From Russula earlei (Eukaryota; Basidiomycota; Agaricomycetes; Russulales; Russulaceae): a DNA stretch of 64,000 bases. The stretch spans positions 1-64,000 of the forward strand of contig JAGFNK010000107.1 in the NCBI GenBank assembly GCA_025769875.1. Direction: 5' to 3'. The notes beneath the pieces are model-generated. The model did no database searches, had not been told where the DNA came from, and was given only the letters and a program-made list of their open reading frames with translations. The position numbers were made by a program, and so were the translations under genes. Numbering within the stretch: the first letter of the stretch is position 1; the number at the start of each line of letters is the position of its first letter. This document shows, piece after piece, positions 1 to 11,421 of the stretch.

Positions 1-2200
1 CTCTTGAACTGGATTGTTCAACAGTGAGTTTTGACATCAATGGCCAACCAGCCTGCCTTCCCAATGCATGCATCCTATTGCCTTGGTATCACAATCTCAC
101 CAAATTAGCATGCAATGACCTCACAACACTGGGGGAAAAACTATATAATAAACTAGCAGTGGTCCAAAGATTGCTTGAATGTGCCTATCACATAAAAAGT
201 TCAATTTCTTTGATGTGGAGAAATACATGGCAGAATTTCCAAAGTGGTGTGTAAAGGACTAACAAAAATCCATTCCTGAGGTCCCAGTTTAGTAATAGTT
301 ATGGAAAGTGTAGCCCCTGCTAACCATGGCAACAGTGTGGACCAACCAGCTAAACTAAATCATAATTACCCTAATTTCCATTCCCTCAGCTAACCTTGGT
401 CTCCTCAAATCGACGGCATGTTTCAGGTTGTCTATGACCATAATCTTCCTCAGGTTATTGGTGTGATAAAACTATAGCATTTTTTTCAAGCACTCATCGG
501 GAGAACAGAAAACAGAATGTATACCTTAGGCTGCTGGCAGTCTTCATGTTGGCTTCAATTTGTCAAGAGATTTTTACTGGAAATTGAAATTCTGGCATTT
601 TATAAATTTGGTACATAGGCCAAATGATACAGTCTCACGTGGGTTGTGCAATAACCATGGGGGGGGAAAAGCGTTCGTTGCAGCCTCAAAACCTAGCTTC
701 TGTATGTGAACGAGTCTTTCGCCGACATGTCGTTTTTAACACACTACTAAGCTCAAAATGTGACCACTGAATCCCGCAAGGGAGGGAGGTGCCATAGGTC
801 CGTCCTGTGACGCCTCACAAACAGCACAAAGCGTCGTCATGTTCCAGCACAAACGGCAACCAGACCGCTAGTGTTGCGCATGGATTGGCCAACTGGGATC
901 GTTAGGCCCTCGAGTAGAAGGCGAAATTACCATTCTGGTCCACCCGTCATCTCCGAACAGGTCGCATCAACCTCGATCCGCGATGGGGCTGAGGCTGACA
1001 TGCGATTGCGTCAATCACATCGGCTACGGCGTGCTGTATCCTGTAGTTCACTATCTCTCTTGGAATCCAGAGAATTGAATAAAGAGAAAATCTTCCAAAT
1101 ACCTTTCGATGAGAACAGTACGTTTATATTATTTATTTGGTAAGCACCGGCTACTCACTTACATGTCTTTCCTTTCATCGTCGTATGTTTGGTTCTTATC
1201 TTTGATTGACAAATAATACATGATGGGTTTGTTTGGACCACTCGGTAGGTTTTGATTCTGTCTGCCAAAGACACGCAAAAATGCGCGTGTCTGAATTTTG
1301 ATTCTGCAGCAGAGTCCAACTCGACTAATTCTGAGCGTCCCGTCCAAACAGGCCTGAGTATCGGGATTGTCGCATGCTAACTTTATCCCAGCTATTTATT
1401 GATATGACTCAGTTCGGGCCTTCATCCAATGTACTAGTACGGTTCGGCCGCAACCTAGCCAACGAAGCCCCGTGACCCTCGCGAACAGATAAGCGATTGC
1501 TCTCATGAAGAAGTAGCGTGGTAGTGGTTTACACCTTGAAGACCTAGACATCTGATCACCAGGTAAGTGATTTTACAGAGCTGAAAGAAATCATTGGGCA
1601 TGCTCAGCGCAGGCAGATCAGGTATCCGACTCATTCTCAAGGGGACCGGGCCGCAGTGCGCGGAAGTTGTCGGGGTTATCGTGAGTGCTTCTTGACCACA
1701 TTTGGAAGGAGATACGTAAGTACGAAAGGGTCAAGCTCGTTCAGACCTGATCGAGGCACAATGGCACAGTTATCGATGTCAGAGTGCTTCCCTCGTAGGT
1801 TGTCCAAAGCGTTGCACAGCTATGAACGATATTTGTTGAGAATACAGTTAAGACCTTGGTAATATGTTGCAGTAAATAGTAACTTTTGACCGCCTTTTTG
1901 GCGATTGTTGGACACAGGGGCGTAACGTGTGTCACGTCACGCTTAGAATGAACAACTAAGTTCCCAAGTTCAGCGAACGTCTCGCCAACGTCTTTCTTGT
2001 CTATCCATCATCCAGCGCCCGGAGCAAATCTCCTCGCAAAGCTTTAAAACAAACTCGATTTTCTTTGCATAAATCCGCCCCGATTAGGAATTCGATACGA
2101 GTGCTTCTTGGAGCTTCCTTGATATCGTGGTTCCAGCGCCTCCTGTAAGCTCCACACTGGGACACAGCCTTCGCTACGATACATTATTGACCTAGGAATC
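1..2200. other. AT-rich stretch with no recognisable gene
   Basis: No open frame here shows a family motif or a convincing exon chain. The first 700 bases are AT-rich like the transposon block near 38-54 kb and may be old repeat sequence, but no terminal repeats or target duplications were found. The last 200 bases are probably the 5' leader of the transcription factor gene that starts at 2290. Confidence 0.4.
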
Positions 2201-2289
2201 CGTATGTCATTTCATATTTGACTGCTTCGGGCTCTCATGGATTTATGACATGAATATTAAATAATTCATTCCTTTGCTAGGATACTACG

Positions 2290-3813
2290 ATGACAGAACC
2301 CCGGGCGAGATCTGAATCACTTGGGGACTCAACAGAGGATAATCCGCTGACTATACGGCTTCCTAACCCAAGGTCGTTTTTGGCTCGTCAGTCTCAGTGG
2401 AAGGGGCGCAGAGGAAAACCAAGATGCGATCACTGTCGCCTCAATAACCTAAAGGTGAGTGGCGGTTCTAAAACACGTTTTTCGGCACTGATCTGGAGCA
2501 GTGCGATAGAGTACTGCCAACCTGTAATCATTGTTCTTGGGCAAATAGAGAGTGCAAGTACACTCCCTTACCAACACCTGCTCATCGCGGAATCCCACGA
2601 TGTGATCGGTGCCGCTTTCACAATCTCAAAGTTTGTCTATCGTCAATGACTTTCCAGCCCCACTGTTCGACTGATGCCGTGATTAATAGTGCGACAGGAA
2701 CCTGCCAGTCTGCAACCATTGTACAGAAGACGATGGGGCAGAGTGCAATTACACACCCAAGAAGCGACACAAAGTGCCAACGGATCACGCACTTCCTGTC
2801 AAGGATCGCGCTCCAGTACCCTACGTTACCAAAAGCGCATCGTTTTTGGTTTCTGAATTGCCCGAAGAGGAGAAATACTCGACTGGCAATTGGATCGCGG
2901 AACATCCAGAAGGCGCAAGGGGCATCTTGTCCGCTAGTGTCCACGAAGTTGAATCCACTGGTTCCCAGAACTCAGAAAATGAAGATGACAGGATGGATGG
3001 GGATATTCCCTTAGGGAAACCAGGATCGTCCTCCAGGAGCGACCAGCCAAAGACAGGAGCGGAAGTTCTGGGATCCCGATATCAGTACGACGGTGCGCGC
3101 ATCGCAATTCGCCACATAGAACCCTGGTATCATTCGGACTTCGCCCCCCTCCCGCGTACCGTGTTGCAAGGAATCCGAACGGCCAATCCGTCGGAGATGC
3201 CGGTTCGACATGACTATGACAAGGCGCTCTGGAAGTTCCTTACCGATCTACCTCCAGAGTTGCGTGAGGTCTCCGCCTTTGCTCCAGAATTATACGCCGG
3301 ACTCGCGCAAGCCATTGAGAAGGGCGACACGTCCGCACTTTCGGAGCGCGTCAGGTCTTGGGTGGTACATCACCATGTGCGCACGGGATCGCGGAAGTAT
3401 CGCCTGCTCTTAATTCCGCGAGAGCAGTACTTTGTCATCCGCCCGGACAAGGAAGAGAAACTTAGGAACGAATTTATCGCGGAGGTCGATGGGGACGTCT
3501 TCCTTAGCAAGCCTTCATCTGCAAACAGTCAAGGCAAGCAAGCACTTCGAGAGGGTGCCACTGCATTCATCAGGGTGCCGGTGTCCCCACAAATATATGA
3601 CGCTCTGGTTTATGCTCATAAGAGCCACTCGAGCACCTCGACCACCCTTGCTCAGGTAAGGCAAGCCGGTATCGTAAGTCATTTACAATTTTGTGTTTTT
3701 CTGATTTGATGAGATTTTTTTTTTCGAAGGGTTGCATTACTTGGCCGATGATTGAGTTGTTCCACCGCCTCTGCCCGGTGTGCACTTCCCGATCAAAAGT
3801 TACCACACACTGA
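2290..3813 (+). CDS. Tandem Zn2Cys6 transcription factor with C-terminal integrase-like zinc domain
   Basis: Predicted 453 aa from four exons: 2290-2454, 2502-2630, 2690-3673 and 3730-3813; all phases agree. Residues 46-73 form a canonical binuclear zinc cluster (Cys 46, 49, 56, 63, 66, 73; spacing C-x2-C-x6-C-x6-C-x2-C-x6-C). Residues 89-117 form a second one (Cys 89, 92, 99, 106, 109, 117). Such clusters bind DNA in fungal regulators, so a nuclear DNA-binding role is inferred. The C-terminus has His408, His411, the stretch WPMIELF, then Cys441 and Cys444. This resembles the HHCC zinc domain of Ty3/gypsy integrases and domesticated derivatives. No fungal-specific TF middle domain was recognised. 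A likely 5'-UTR intron (2202-2280, GTATGT..CTAG) precedes the start. The target genes are unknown. Confidence 0.85.
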
Positions 3814-4052
3814 GCCGCCTTGGTTCCCTTGGGGCAAATCTCTCACAGCTGTCATCATTAATTTATCGGTTCCCACAGGCACATGTACAGTATGGTGGAT
3901 GCCATCCCTTTCTCATAGGGCACGACGGTCGATAAGCATGTTCACTTTTCCTCTTTCGGGCGATTTGGCGCTCTGTACGTATATATTGATTGCGAGTACG
4001 GACTTTTGAAATACGAGGAATCATGTGTCGTTTTGGTTTCAGAACAAGGGCT

Positions 4053-5559
4053 CTAAAGTCGTTGTACGATTATCGTGACATCGTCCATCCACTTCTCTTC
4101 CATCTCTACCGTCAGCCTCTGAGACACGAGGCGGACGTCGTTCCCTCCTAAACCATCACGGAGGAGTGACAGGGCCAGATTCCCTTGCGTTCTATTCTCA
4201 ATGTTTCGGCCAACAACCGATACCCATCGATGTATCATATCTGCGCGAGACTGTCCGTCGTACAAATCCACGAGCCCGTCCGAGCACAATATCAAAAAAA
4301 GGTCCCTCTTTCGTCCCGGCGAGCCCCTCGGAAGCGGAATGTGGTGGACGTCGGGGACAACGGAAACGTACGGGGGACTCTTCACGCGGGCGACGAAAGC
4401 CTCGGGTCGCTGCGCGTTCCATTCTCGACGAAAGTTGAGAAGGACGCGCTGAGAGAAGACGGGTGGCAGTTTGAGCCAGGTGTCGCCGAGAGCTGGAGTG
4501 AATGCGCGTCAATTTTTTTTTTTTTTTTTTAGTTTTACACGTGCGTCCGACCGCCCGGCGCGACACAGACACGACGCGACACAAATGCTCACTGCGCGTG
4601 GGGCCCAGAAACCCTACGATTCTGTCGTCCATCATGCATTCGGGCTCGCCGGGGTGCTGACCTCGTATCCTGAGGACTTCAGACGGGTTGTCGCCGTTGT
4701 GAGGCGTCGTCGCGAAGGCAGTGGACCAGTCCCCGGGATGCATCCGAGAGCCGAGGGCTGGACGGCGTCAAGAAAAAATGGTGAGATGCCGGGCGAGGAC
4801 GACGGGGCAAAACGCACCTGCTTGGCAATCGCCGAGGTTGGCGATCCAGAGGTTGTGTTTCAGAGGGTCCGTAAGCGTCAGGATCACCGTGCTCCCTTGC
4901 AGACATCGCGTGGCGGCGGTCAAGTTCTGCGACCCTGACGTGCGATCTTGGAATAGATGCCGGATCTGCGCGTTGGACATGTTCTGCAAACCAACAGGAC
5001 CGCCAGGAAACATGCGTGTAAAGTCGGTCGTAATGGAGTTGTCAAACTTGGCGATGCAGTCGGAGAGCACCCCAGAGACTGCGGCGGGGAGTCCGTGCCC
5101 TCGGAACGAACGGAGGAGCGAGTCGAGCGCTTGCCTTATCATTGAGGGAAGCGTCCGGGACGCATGCTCCACGGTGGCGTGTCCGGCATGTCCTACACCA
5201 TTTCTTCCAATAGAGAACCCCAGCGCAAACCGAATGGACTGACCGTCAAAGATGGCCGTGAAACCCCAATATCCTCCGGAAGGCATCTGCCAGTCCTCTA
5301 TGCATCTCCTGTCCTGGGTTCGAAATTCGTGCAGGTGGCACGGCTGGAAGTCTATCGCATCAATTCCGTTCGTTGACTGCGGATTCGCCAGACGCTGAAG
5401 CTCCGTTGACAGGCTGGGCTCTTGGAGAATCCTGTACGTCCACCGTTCGGGCCCTCCTAGCCCCATGTCCGTGGTAGCAAAGTCTCTGACTTCATTGAGG
5501 GCTCTGAGATTTTCTAGAGACGAGGCGGCTGCCAGAGATACTACCCGGTGAGCGTACAT
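4053..5559 (-). CDS. PP2C-family protein phosphatase, pyruvate dehydrogenase phosphatase-like
   Basis: Predicted 431 aa; exons on the minus strand 5559-5244, 5192-4818, 4757-4593 and 4492-4053. PP2C enzymes are Mg/Mn-dependent Ser/Thr phosphatases. The metal motif reads FDGHAGHAT and is formed only after splicing the first 51-base intron. Further family motifs are GSTVILTL, ANLGDCQA, a TRTLGD block, ILCSDGLVDLYD and a terminal DDVTIIVQ. The layout around DRIVGFLGPTRTLGD and the PPYV..VPDV segment is closest to the PDP subgroup, which suggests a mitochondrial role, although the N-terminus (MYAHRVVSLAAASS) is only weakly presequence-like. The last intron contains an 18-base A tract on the coding strand. 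It converges with the transcription factor gene. Confidence 0.85.
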
Positions 5560-5653
5560 GTTCGGTTACGCAGTCGAAATGACGATACGAGTTCCCTTTC
5601 TTAAATACCGGGGAGGAGTCGTCCTCCGAATCGGTTGAACTCGTCGCGATCAA

Positions 5654-6173
5654 TTGAAAGTGGAGAATGTTGGCATGATATTTGGAAATCCGGGACAGGT
5701 TTCAATTGTTACGGTATATGATGTCTTATTCGAGCTGGGCCGAGCCGAAGCGAGTATCAGGTTTCGTGGACTGGATCATATATACAGGGTAGGCCCTCAT
5801 TCAAGCTTTCCTTTGCTGGATCCGCCGGTGCAAGTCTGTATTGATTGGACGGGCATTCACCGGGATAAGGTTAAGGCAAGTGCTGACCGAGCACATCAAA
5901 GACCCACCCACCTACTCAAGTTGATCATCATACGTAGACGCCAATGACATTGTTTCTTGCCTGTCATACTTGTCACCTTCCCGTCAACGGAATTCTCCGT
6001 GCGGGAGACGATCAATAGAAATCGTTCTATCTGTGGCGCAGATCGAAGGGGTGTATCAAAACACTGCATTTGCGCATTCTGGACCGCCGTTGTGGGACGA
6101 AGGAACAGGCGTCTACAATATAGACCGTGACGCCATATTTTGCTCTTCTGAAGATGACACAGACAGTGAGTAG
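5654..6173 (+). CDS. Possible small gene of unknown function
   Basis: Two plus-strand open stretches (5654-5947 and 5970-6173) lie between two minus-strand genes. The first encodes a plausible globular segment (TVYDVLFELGRAE, then PPVQVCIDWTGIH); the second ends in an acidic DDTDSE tail. They could be exons of one gene if an intron ending near 5936 (cgtag) is removed, but no single reading satisfied every phase. I do not recognise a family with confidence. It could equally be a decayed gene or chance open frames. Confidence 0.25.
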
Positions 6174-6475
6174 GAGGAAATCGTGGGAAAGGTTACCGGC
6201 CAACGGCGAACATTAATTGATCGTAATGCCGGACCAGTCGACAGGCGTAATTTTATTACGCGCGCAACCGTCTGCTGTTTACTACATCCAAAAGCTTTTA
6301 CTCCAAGCCGAGCCAAATGTACTGGTAGGAGTGGCGTCGTAGATGGATGCCTTTTACATCGTGGGTCACTGGGAATCACCGGATCGTATTTGCTTTGCTT
6401 CTCTCCTTTACGTTTTTCGTACAGAACTGGTAACCATAAAGAGCGCGGGATTGCGGCGCTCCATTTATAAAGGGG

Positions 6476-8059
6476 TCATGAGGCGGTCAACTCGAAACTG
6501 GCAAAGGCTAGGTCGTAATCTCCAAAGTCGTAATCGATCTTGTCCGTCCGAGTGTAGACGTTGTCACGCCCGTTCTCTGCGAATCCTTGGAGCGACGACT
6601 TGTTTGTGAGGGCCACCTTAAAAGCGCGTTGCGCTGCTTCGATGGCACTTTCGCCGTCCTCTTCCTCGGCCTCGTCGTTTCCGGTGCTCGAGATGAACAG
6701 GGTAAGCGTGAGCCGCCCGGGGCGGAAGATGTCCACAACACGGCGCACCAGCGTCCCGAGATCTGGTATGTCGCGGGAATGAGGCGCAGGGACTGGTGAC
6801 AAAGGTACGTTACACTCGAAGCTTGCGTACGACCAATCCTCCTCAGGCGTCACATGAATAGTATAGTATCCTTCGCCCCCGTAACCGGGATCATGGTCTT
6901 CGGCACGAGCGGATGGACCAGCCTGACCCCACTTGAGTAGGGCGTTAGCGGAGTACCCGCACGGAGAAAATGCGTACGAGTCGAGCGTGGTGAGCTGAGG
7001 GGGAAAGATGTCTGTGATTCCAAGGTCCGAGGAGACTTTGTGAGCCCTGCCGGACGGTGTATCGCCGAGGCCGCGTTCCTCGGGGAAATAGAATGCCCGA
7101 CTGACCGCTGGGGACAGCCGGGTCATGAGGATTTCGATGGTGAAGTCTGTTCCGGATGGTTTTGGGGTGACCGTCGCCCCATCTACGTCAGAGGGACCAT
7201 GGGCCTGTGCGCCGTTGAGCTGGACGCCACATGGCCCTCGCGAGGGAATGATGGGGGAAAGGGTTCGGGCACACTCCAGTGGTCTCGTGATGTAGAGCAA
7301 CCAGTGATCGCCATTCATTTTGCCAACGGAGTATGCGGATCCGTTACGAAAGATCTTATCTAGATATTCGACTTCGTCTTTCCACCCGCGGTGGGGACCC
7401 ATTTGACGGTCTGGGAAGAAAAAGGATTTGCGCGAGTAGAAGCAGCGGTGGACGGTGGGTAAGGAAGCATGGTCGCGTGCGATCTCGAGGATGCGTGGAA
7501 GACCCAAGAGGTTCAGTGTTGTCCCGCACGTCTTGAGTATAAGGCGGTGTGGAGATACGAATAGGGAAGATTCGCTGGATATGTCGGCGTAAGCGGCCAG
7601 GTACAGGGGCTGAAGCTTCGACGAAGGGCACAAGAGAGCCAATACCCCCGAAAGGGAACGGAGAGGACGATGCGAATGGGCTGAGGGGACTCCCCCCTCC
7701 TCCCGTAAATCGCAACAAACCTTCTTGCGCAAAGGGAGTGCGCAGAGATTGCATCAGAATTTGGAATGATCCGCTTGTCCGATGCATCTACATACGTCCA
7801 GAGAACTAACCAAGAAAGCTCACCTTAGCAGATAAGCATCCATTTCTGTGCCCTCTACGACGCTGAGCACCTGACACTTCACAATGGCTAGCATGTCCTC
7901 CCAAACGGACCGCTCTACGCTGCGAAGCCCATGTTTCCCATCAATCGTAGAAGAAGCACCGGGTGTCTCTGCGGGTGATGGCGCAAACCAAATCTCGAGC
8001 AGCTTTTCAGGGCCTTCGAATGGAGCAGAGGTCGAAGTGACGTCTGTCATCGCGCCCAT
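6476..8059 (-). CDS. SPE2: S-adenosylmethionine decarboxylase proenzyme
   Basis: Predicted 444 aa from two exons (8059-7824 and 7574-6476). The enzyme decarboxylates S-adenosylmethionine to give the aminopropyl donor for spermidine and spermine synthesis. It self-cleaves between Glu and Ser to create the pyruvoyl cofactor; here the site is LLSESS, cut expected between Glu80 and Ser81. Other landmarks are FEGPEKLLEIWF near the start, KTCGTT (proton-donor Cys), the CGYSANAL processing Ser and the IHVTPE His. The start at 8059 is the first ATG in frame with a good upstream context; a second ATG lies three codons later. The single intron (248 bases) splits the first Ser codon of the cleavage motif and is much longer than its neighbours. 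No upstream regulatory ORF was established. Confidence 0.95.
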
Positions 8060-9586
8060 GTGATTGATCAATGACGAAGTGGTAAAACTAGAGTGAGGTG
8101 AAGGTAAGCGCGGCCGGACCTTGGAGTGTGTTGGCACTAGCAACGGAAAGGATCAGAAAGGGCAACGTTGGATGCATATACGGGCCAGAGATGTCGATCC
8201 CAACGCCTGAGTGTGCGGGTGGGTTAAAGGACGGTCGATATATAATCGCGCTCGTATTTGAAAAATTCACGCCGTCGGCTAATCGGCACCAAGCGCTTGG
8301 ACCGCGGTTGCGAGCCTCGAGCCTCGGAGTGTGTGGTGGTGGTGGTGGTGGTGGAGGTGGGTGTCTTTATCATTAGTTGCTCGGGCAACTATTCACAACA
8401 GGCATTCGCCACGTTTTCATGCCCTCTCCTTCGTTTTCGCATTTCGTGCATCCGACGCCTCATCCTCCGAGTCTTTGCTTCTGTCCGTAGGAATCATGGT
8501 GCGAGTGTCGTCTCAGACACTTGACTCCCACCTTCCCGATAACGACGCCATACGTAGAGGACCGCACGGTGGGGCGACATTCTTCATCCGCTTAAATGGA
8601 GTGCACTTTCTTGGTCACTCATACCATTAGGCGTTGAGTCCGACTGGGAGGTCTGGTCATGAGATGGTCTACTCGATGAAGGAGTGGCGTAAGTGAAACA
8701 CAGGTAGCGACTTCCTGGCTTCAACGCAGCTGGCGCGGGTAGTGTCATCCGCTGAGTGTGTCATCCTGATCAAAGCGCTCCACTCATATGTGAGCAATCT
8801 GGCATGATTCATGGATGCCACTGTCCCGGAAAACGTCAAGGGAACAATTGCAATATTGCGTATGAATTCTTGTATGGTCGCTCGACGACAAGAGTAGGCT
8901 ATGATGACCGTGTAGTGAATGAAACATGGGTAAGTGATGTACGGCCGATGATAATAGTATTACAGAAGTCGGTTTTCATCACAGGTGTTCGCGCGCTCGT
9001 GTTGAGGTCTATGTGGAAACCAAATAATCTATTGGGGCTTTCTATTAGGCCTAGACAATACAGCCGCGTTTTGAACATATGACAGCCAATGCAAGCACTG
9101 CCGTAAATTATCAGTACTTGATCAGTCATTGATCGATAATTGATCGATTAGTCTTATAGCATAATAGAAAAAAAAGCCCCATCAGACCGTCGCGGTAACG
9201 TACGCCATTTACTGGCATGCCACGGGTCACCCTTTGGTAAATCATGGCACAGTTTCGGGCTGCACGGGCATCGTATTGCTGGGTATTTACGGCACGGGCA
9301 TCTGCTCTGGGGCACGAGGCTATTTACAGACATTTCTGTTAAACATGACGGATCGAGAGTGTCCCAGTCGGAGAGACACGGGTGCAATTGATGTAGAAAG
9401 CATCTAGGAGGATACTTTCTATCAGCGCACGAGGGTGGAACAAAGCGCGTCATGTGGGCAGTGCCCGGCTACATCACAGGAAGCACTTTACCGGAAAGTG
9501 GCAAAGGCCAGCGCTCGCGCTCAGAGGCTGTCACAGTTTCCGTCCGTCCTTTGAACAACAAAACAGATCCTCCGCCTATCCCATTC
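8060..9586. other. Intergenic region between divergently transcribed genes
   Basis: No gene was recognised in this 1.5-kb gap. It holds the promoters of the decarboxylase (leftward) and the DUF1279 gene (rightward). A GGT/GTG microsatellite lies at about 8333-8360, and a short palindromic patch of TGATCGAT-like words lies near 9117-9150. Confidence 0.5.
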
Positions 9587-10240
9587 ATGATAAGGCGGAT
9601 ATTCCCTCGCTTTCATTTCTTCCGCACGATCGTTCCCCGAGGCTCAAGGCCCATCCTTCCCCTCACCTCTCGCGTTTCGACTTCAGAAACACGTACCCTC
9701 ACCGGTACGCTGCGCATATCCCCCTTCCGTTCGATCCACGCCACTCCCGCCAGCCTCACGTCCCCCTCTCGTCCCTCCGACGCAAATGAGCCCGGCTCGC
9801 TCTCCCAACGACTCAAAACGCTCATGAAAGCATACGGGTGGTACGCCGTCGGCGTTTACATCGCGGTATCCATCCTCGACTTCACCTTCATATTTGCGGG
9901 CATCAACCTGCTCGGCGCGGAGTACGTATCCTCTGCCGCCGGGTCCGCGAAAGCGTGGGTGCTCGGCTTGATGTATTCACGACCTCCCGAGCCGGGGCGC
10001 GAGGAGATCGAAGACGTGTCGCGGAGCAATGCGGGCTCGGGTGGACAGGAAGGGCTGTACGCCATGCTCGTGCTCGCATACACCATCCACAAGACCTTGT
10101 TCCTGCCTGTGCGGATCGGGTTTACTGCCGCCTTTACGCCTAGACTTGTGAACTGGCTGCGCGCAAGAGGATGGGTCGGTGGAGAGGGGACGCGAAGGGC
10201 CATGCAGGAGATGAAAGAGCGTTTGAAGGACAGGAATTGA
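9587..10240 (+). CDS. DUF1279 (FAM210/Nat2-like) mitochondrial membrane protein
   Basis: Single-exon, 217 aa. The start at 9587 was preferred over upstream in-frame codons because it opens with an Arg-rich, acid-poor presequence (MIRRIFPRFHFF). Residues from about 80 match the DUF1279 signature: LMKAYGWYAVGVYIAVSILDF, a first membrane helix, then a second hydrophobic segment around HKTLFLPVRIGFTAAFTP, and a charged coiled tail. Members sit in the mitochondrial inner membrane; animal FAM210 proteins affect mitochondrial translation, but the biochemical role in fungi is not settled. It is convergent with the RPEL gene. Confidence 0.85.
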   Translation: MIRRIFPRFHFFRTIVPRGSRPILPLTSRVSTSETRTLTGTLRISPFRSIHATPASLTSPSRPSDANEPGSLSQRLKTLMKAYGWYAVGVYIAVSILDFTFIFAGINLLGAEYVSSAAGSAKAWVLGLMYSRPPEPGREEIEDVSRSNAGSGGQEGLYAMLVLAYTIHKTLFLPVRIGFTAAFTPRLVNWLRARGWVGGEGTRRAMQEMKERLKDRN

Positions 10241-10497
10241 GGTCGTTGTGATGTGTCGTTTGGCCTTCATCTTTGACCGACGGTGCTGGATCATGATGCA
10301 GCTGCATGTTTCGCTTATCCCCACTCTCTGTTACAGATATATTTTATGATACATTGCCGTTCGTTTGTTAATTCAACCCGCTAGAGTGCTACGTACAGAG
10401 CATACATACAACGTAGCACACATGACATACGGACCGATGTTCAGGAAAGGTGAGCTCAACCTTTTACAGTTGGACTCAAGCGCTGGCAGGAGCTTCC

Positions 10498-11198
10498 TCA
10501 GCTGTAAGGTAGCACGATCAGTGGCGGCGACGGTGACGGCGGGGCATATTCACGCTTCAGGATCCCGCTCTTGACAAGCTCTTCCGGCTTGGGCCTGTGT
10601 AGAAGCTTCTGATCCAGCTTGTCCTTGCAGGACCACCGCCCCCTTTCAGTGACCGATGTCCCCTTGCGGACCGTACATAGCACGTACCTCGAGTTGCGAC
10701 CTTTGCAGCTGCTCCCTCGCGGCCTGCAGTGCCGGAGCAACATTCCCATCTATCCCGCCACGATCGCGCTTAGGAGCATGAGCGCGGGGGGGGGCGCACT
10801 GGACTGACGCACCTTTGAGGATGTTCCGATCTTGCAGCTCCTGCCTGTCAGGGCGCTGGGCAAGGCGTTTCTCCAGGGTCTGAAGGGTTTCCGTGCTCAG
10901 GGAATTCTGGCGGGCAGGGCGATTAACGAGGACGGGCCCCGTGCCGGCGGTGGCGCCCTCGGTGACAGTAGTGGTGGGGTCGGTGGAAGCTATGACAGGT
11001 CAGTGAGTAAGTCAGTATGCCATGCAGGGACCAGGGTGTTTAGACAGCACGCACACATGTATATGTATATGAATGAAGATCGATGCATGATGATTGATTC
11101 GGGTGGGGTCCTAGGCTGGGCAGGTGACTTTATATCCGACCCGCGGCGCCCCGGGCGGGGGCTGGATCTGGTGGCAGAGTCCCCTCACCCGTGACCAT
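10498..11198 (-). CDS. Small RPEL-repeat protein
   Basis: Predicted 124 aa from four exons: 11198-11189, 10989-10813, 10749-10688 and 10623-10498, all in phase. Two RPEL motifs are visible: LEKRLAQRPDRQELQDRNIL and LDQKLLHRPKPEELVKSGIL. RPEL motifs bind monomeric actin in animal MRTF and Phactr proteins. Small two-repeat proteins of this type occur across fungi and their partner there is not firmly known. The first exon codes only three residues plus one base and rests on ATG context and phase alone, so the exact start is less secure than the rest. Confidence 0.75.
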
Positions 11199-11421
11199 GG
11201 CAGCCATCCCACCGTTCCCGGCTGTGGGAAACGACTAGAACGGGGATGGAGGCAGAGGCGGGGAATGCGATCCGTGACCTATATGGTAGTGAACAGGCAA
11301 CGAGCAGAGTAACGATAGAGCTTCAGTGCTGCCGACATTGGTATCATCATCATGGGCCCATTCACATGCTCGTCCGTAAATCAAGGGTAGTGCTACGATG
11401 AATCGCATGGGATCGGATCAA

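Noticed and set aside
4430..4445. Apparent one-base frameshift in the PP2C gene
   Set aside because: A first hand translation suggested an extra base. Re-reading the codons against the conserved RVLLNF segment showed a continuous frame, and the exon lengths sum to a multiple of three.
5193..5247. PP2C with a degenerate FDGQS metal motif
   Set aside because: The segment is an intron. Splicing 5243-5193 gives the normal FDGHAGHAT motif.
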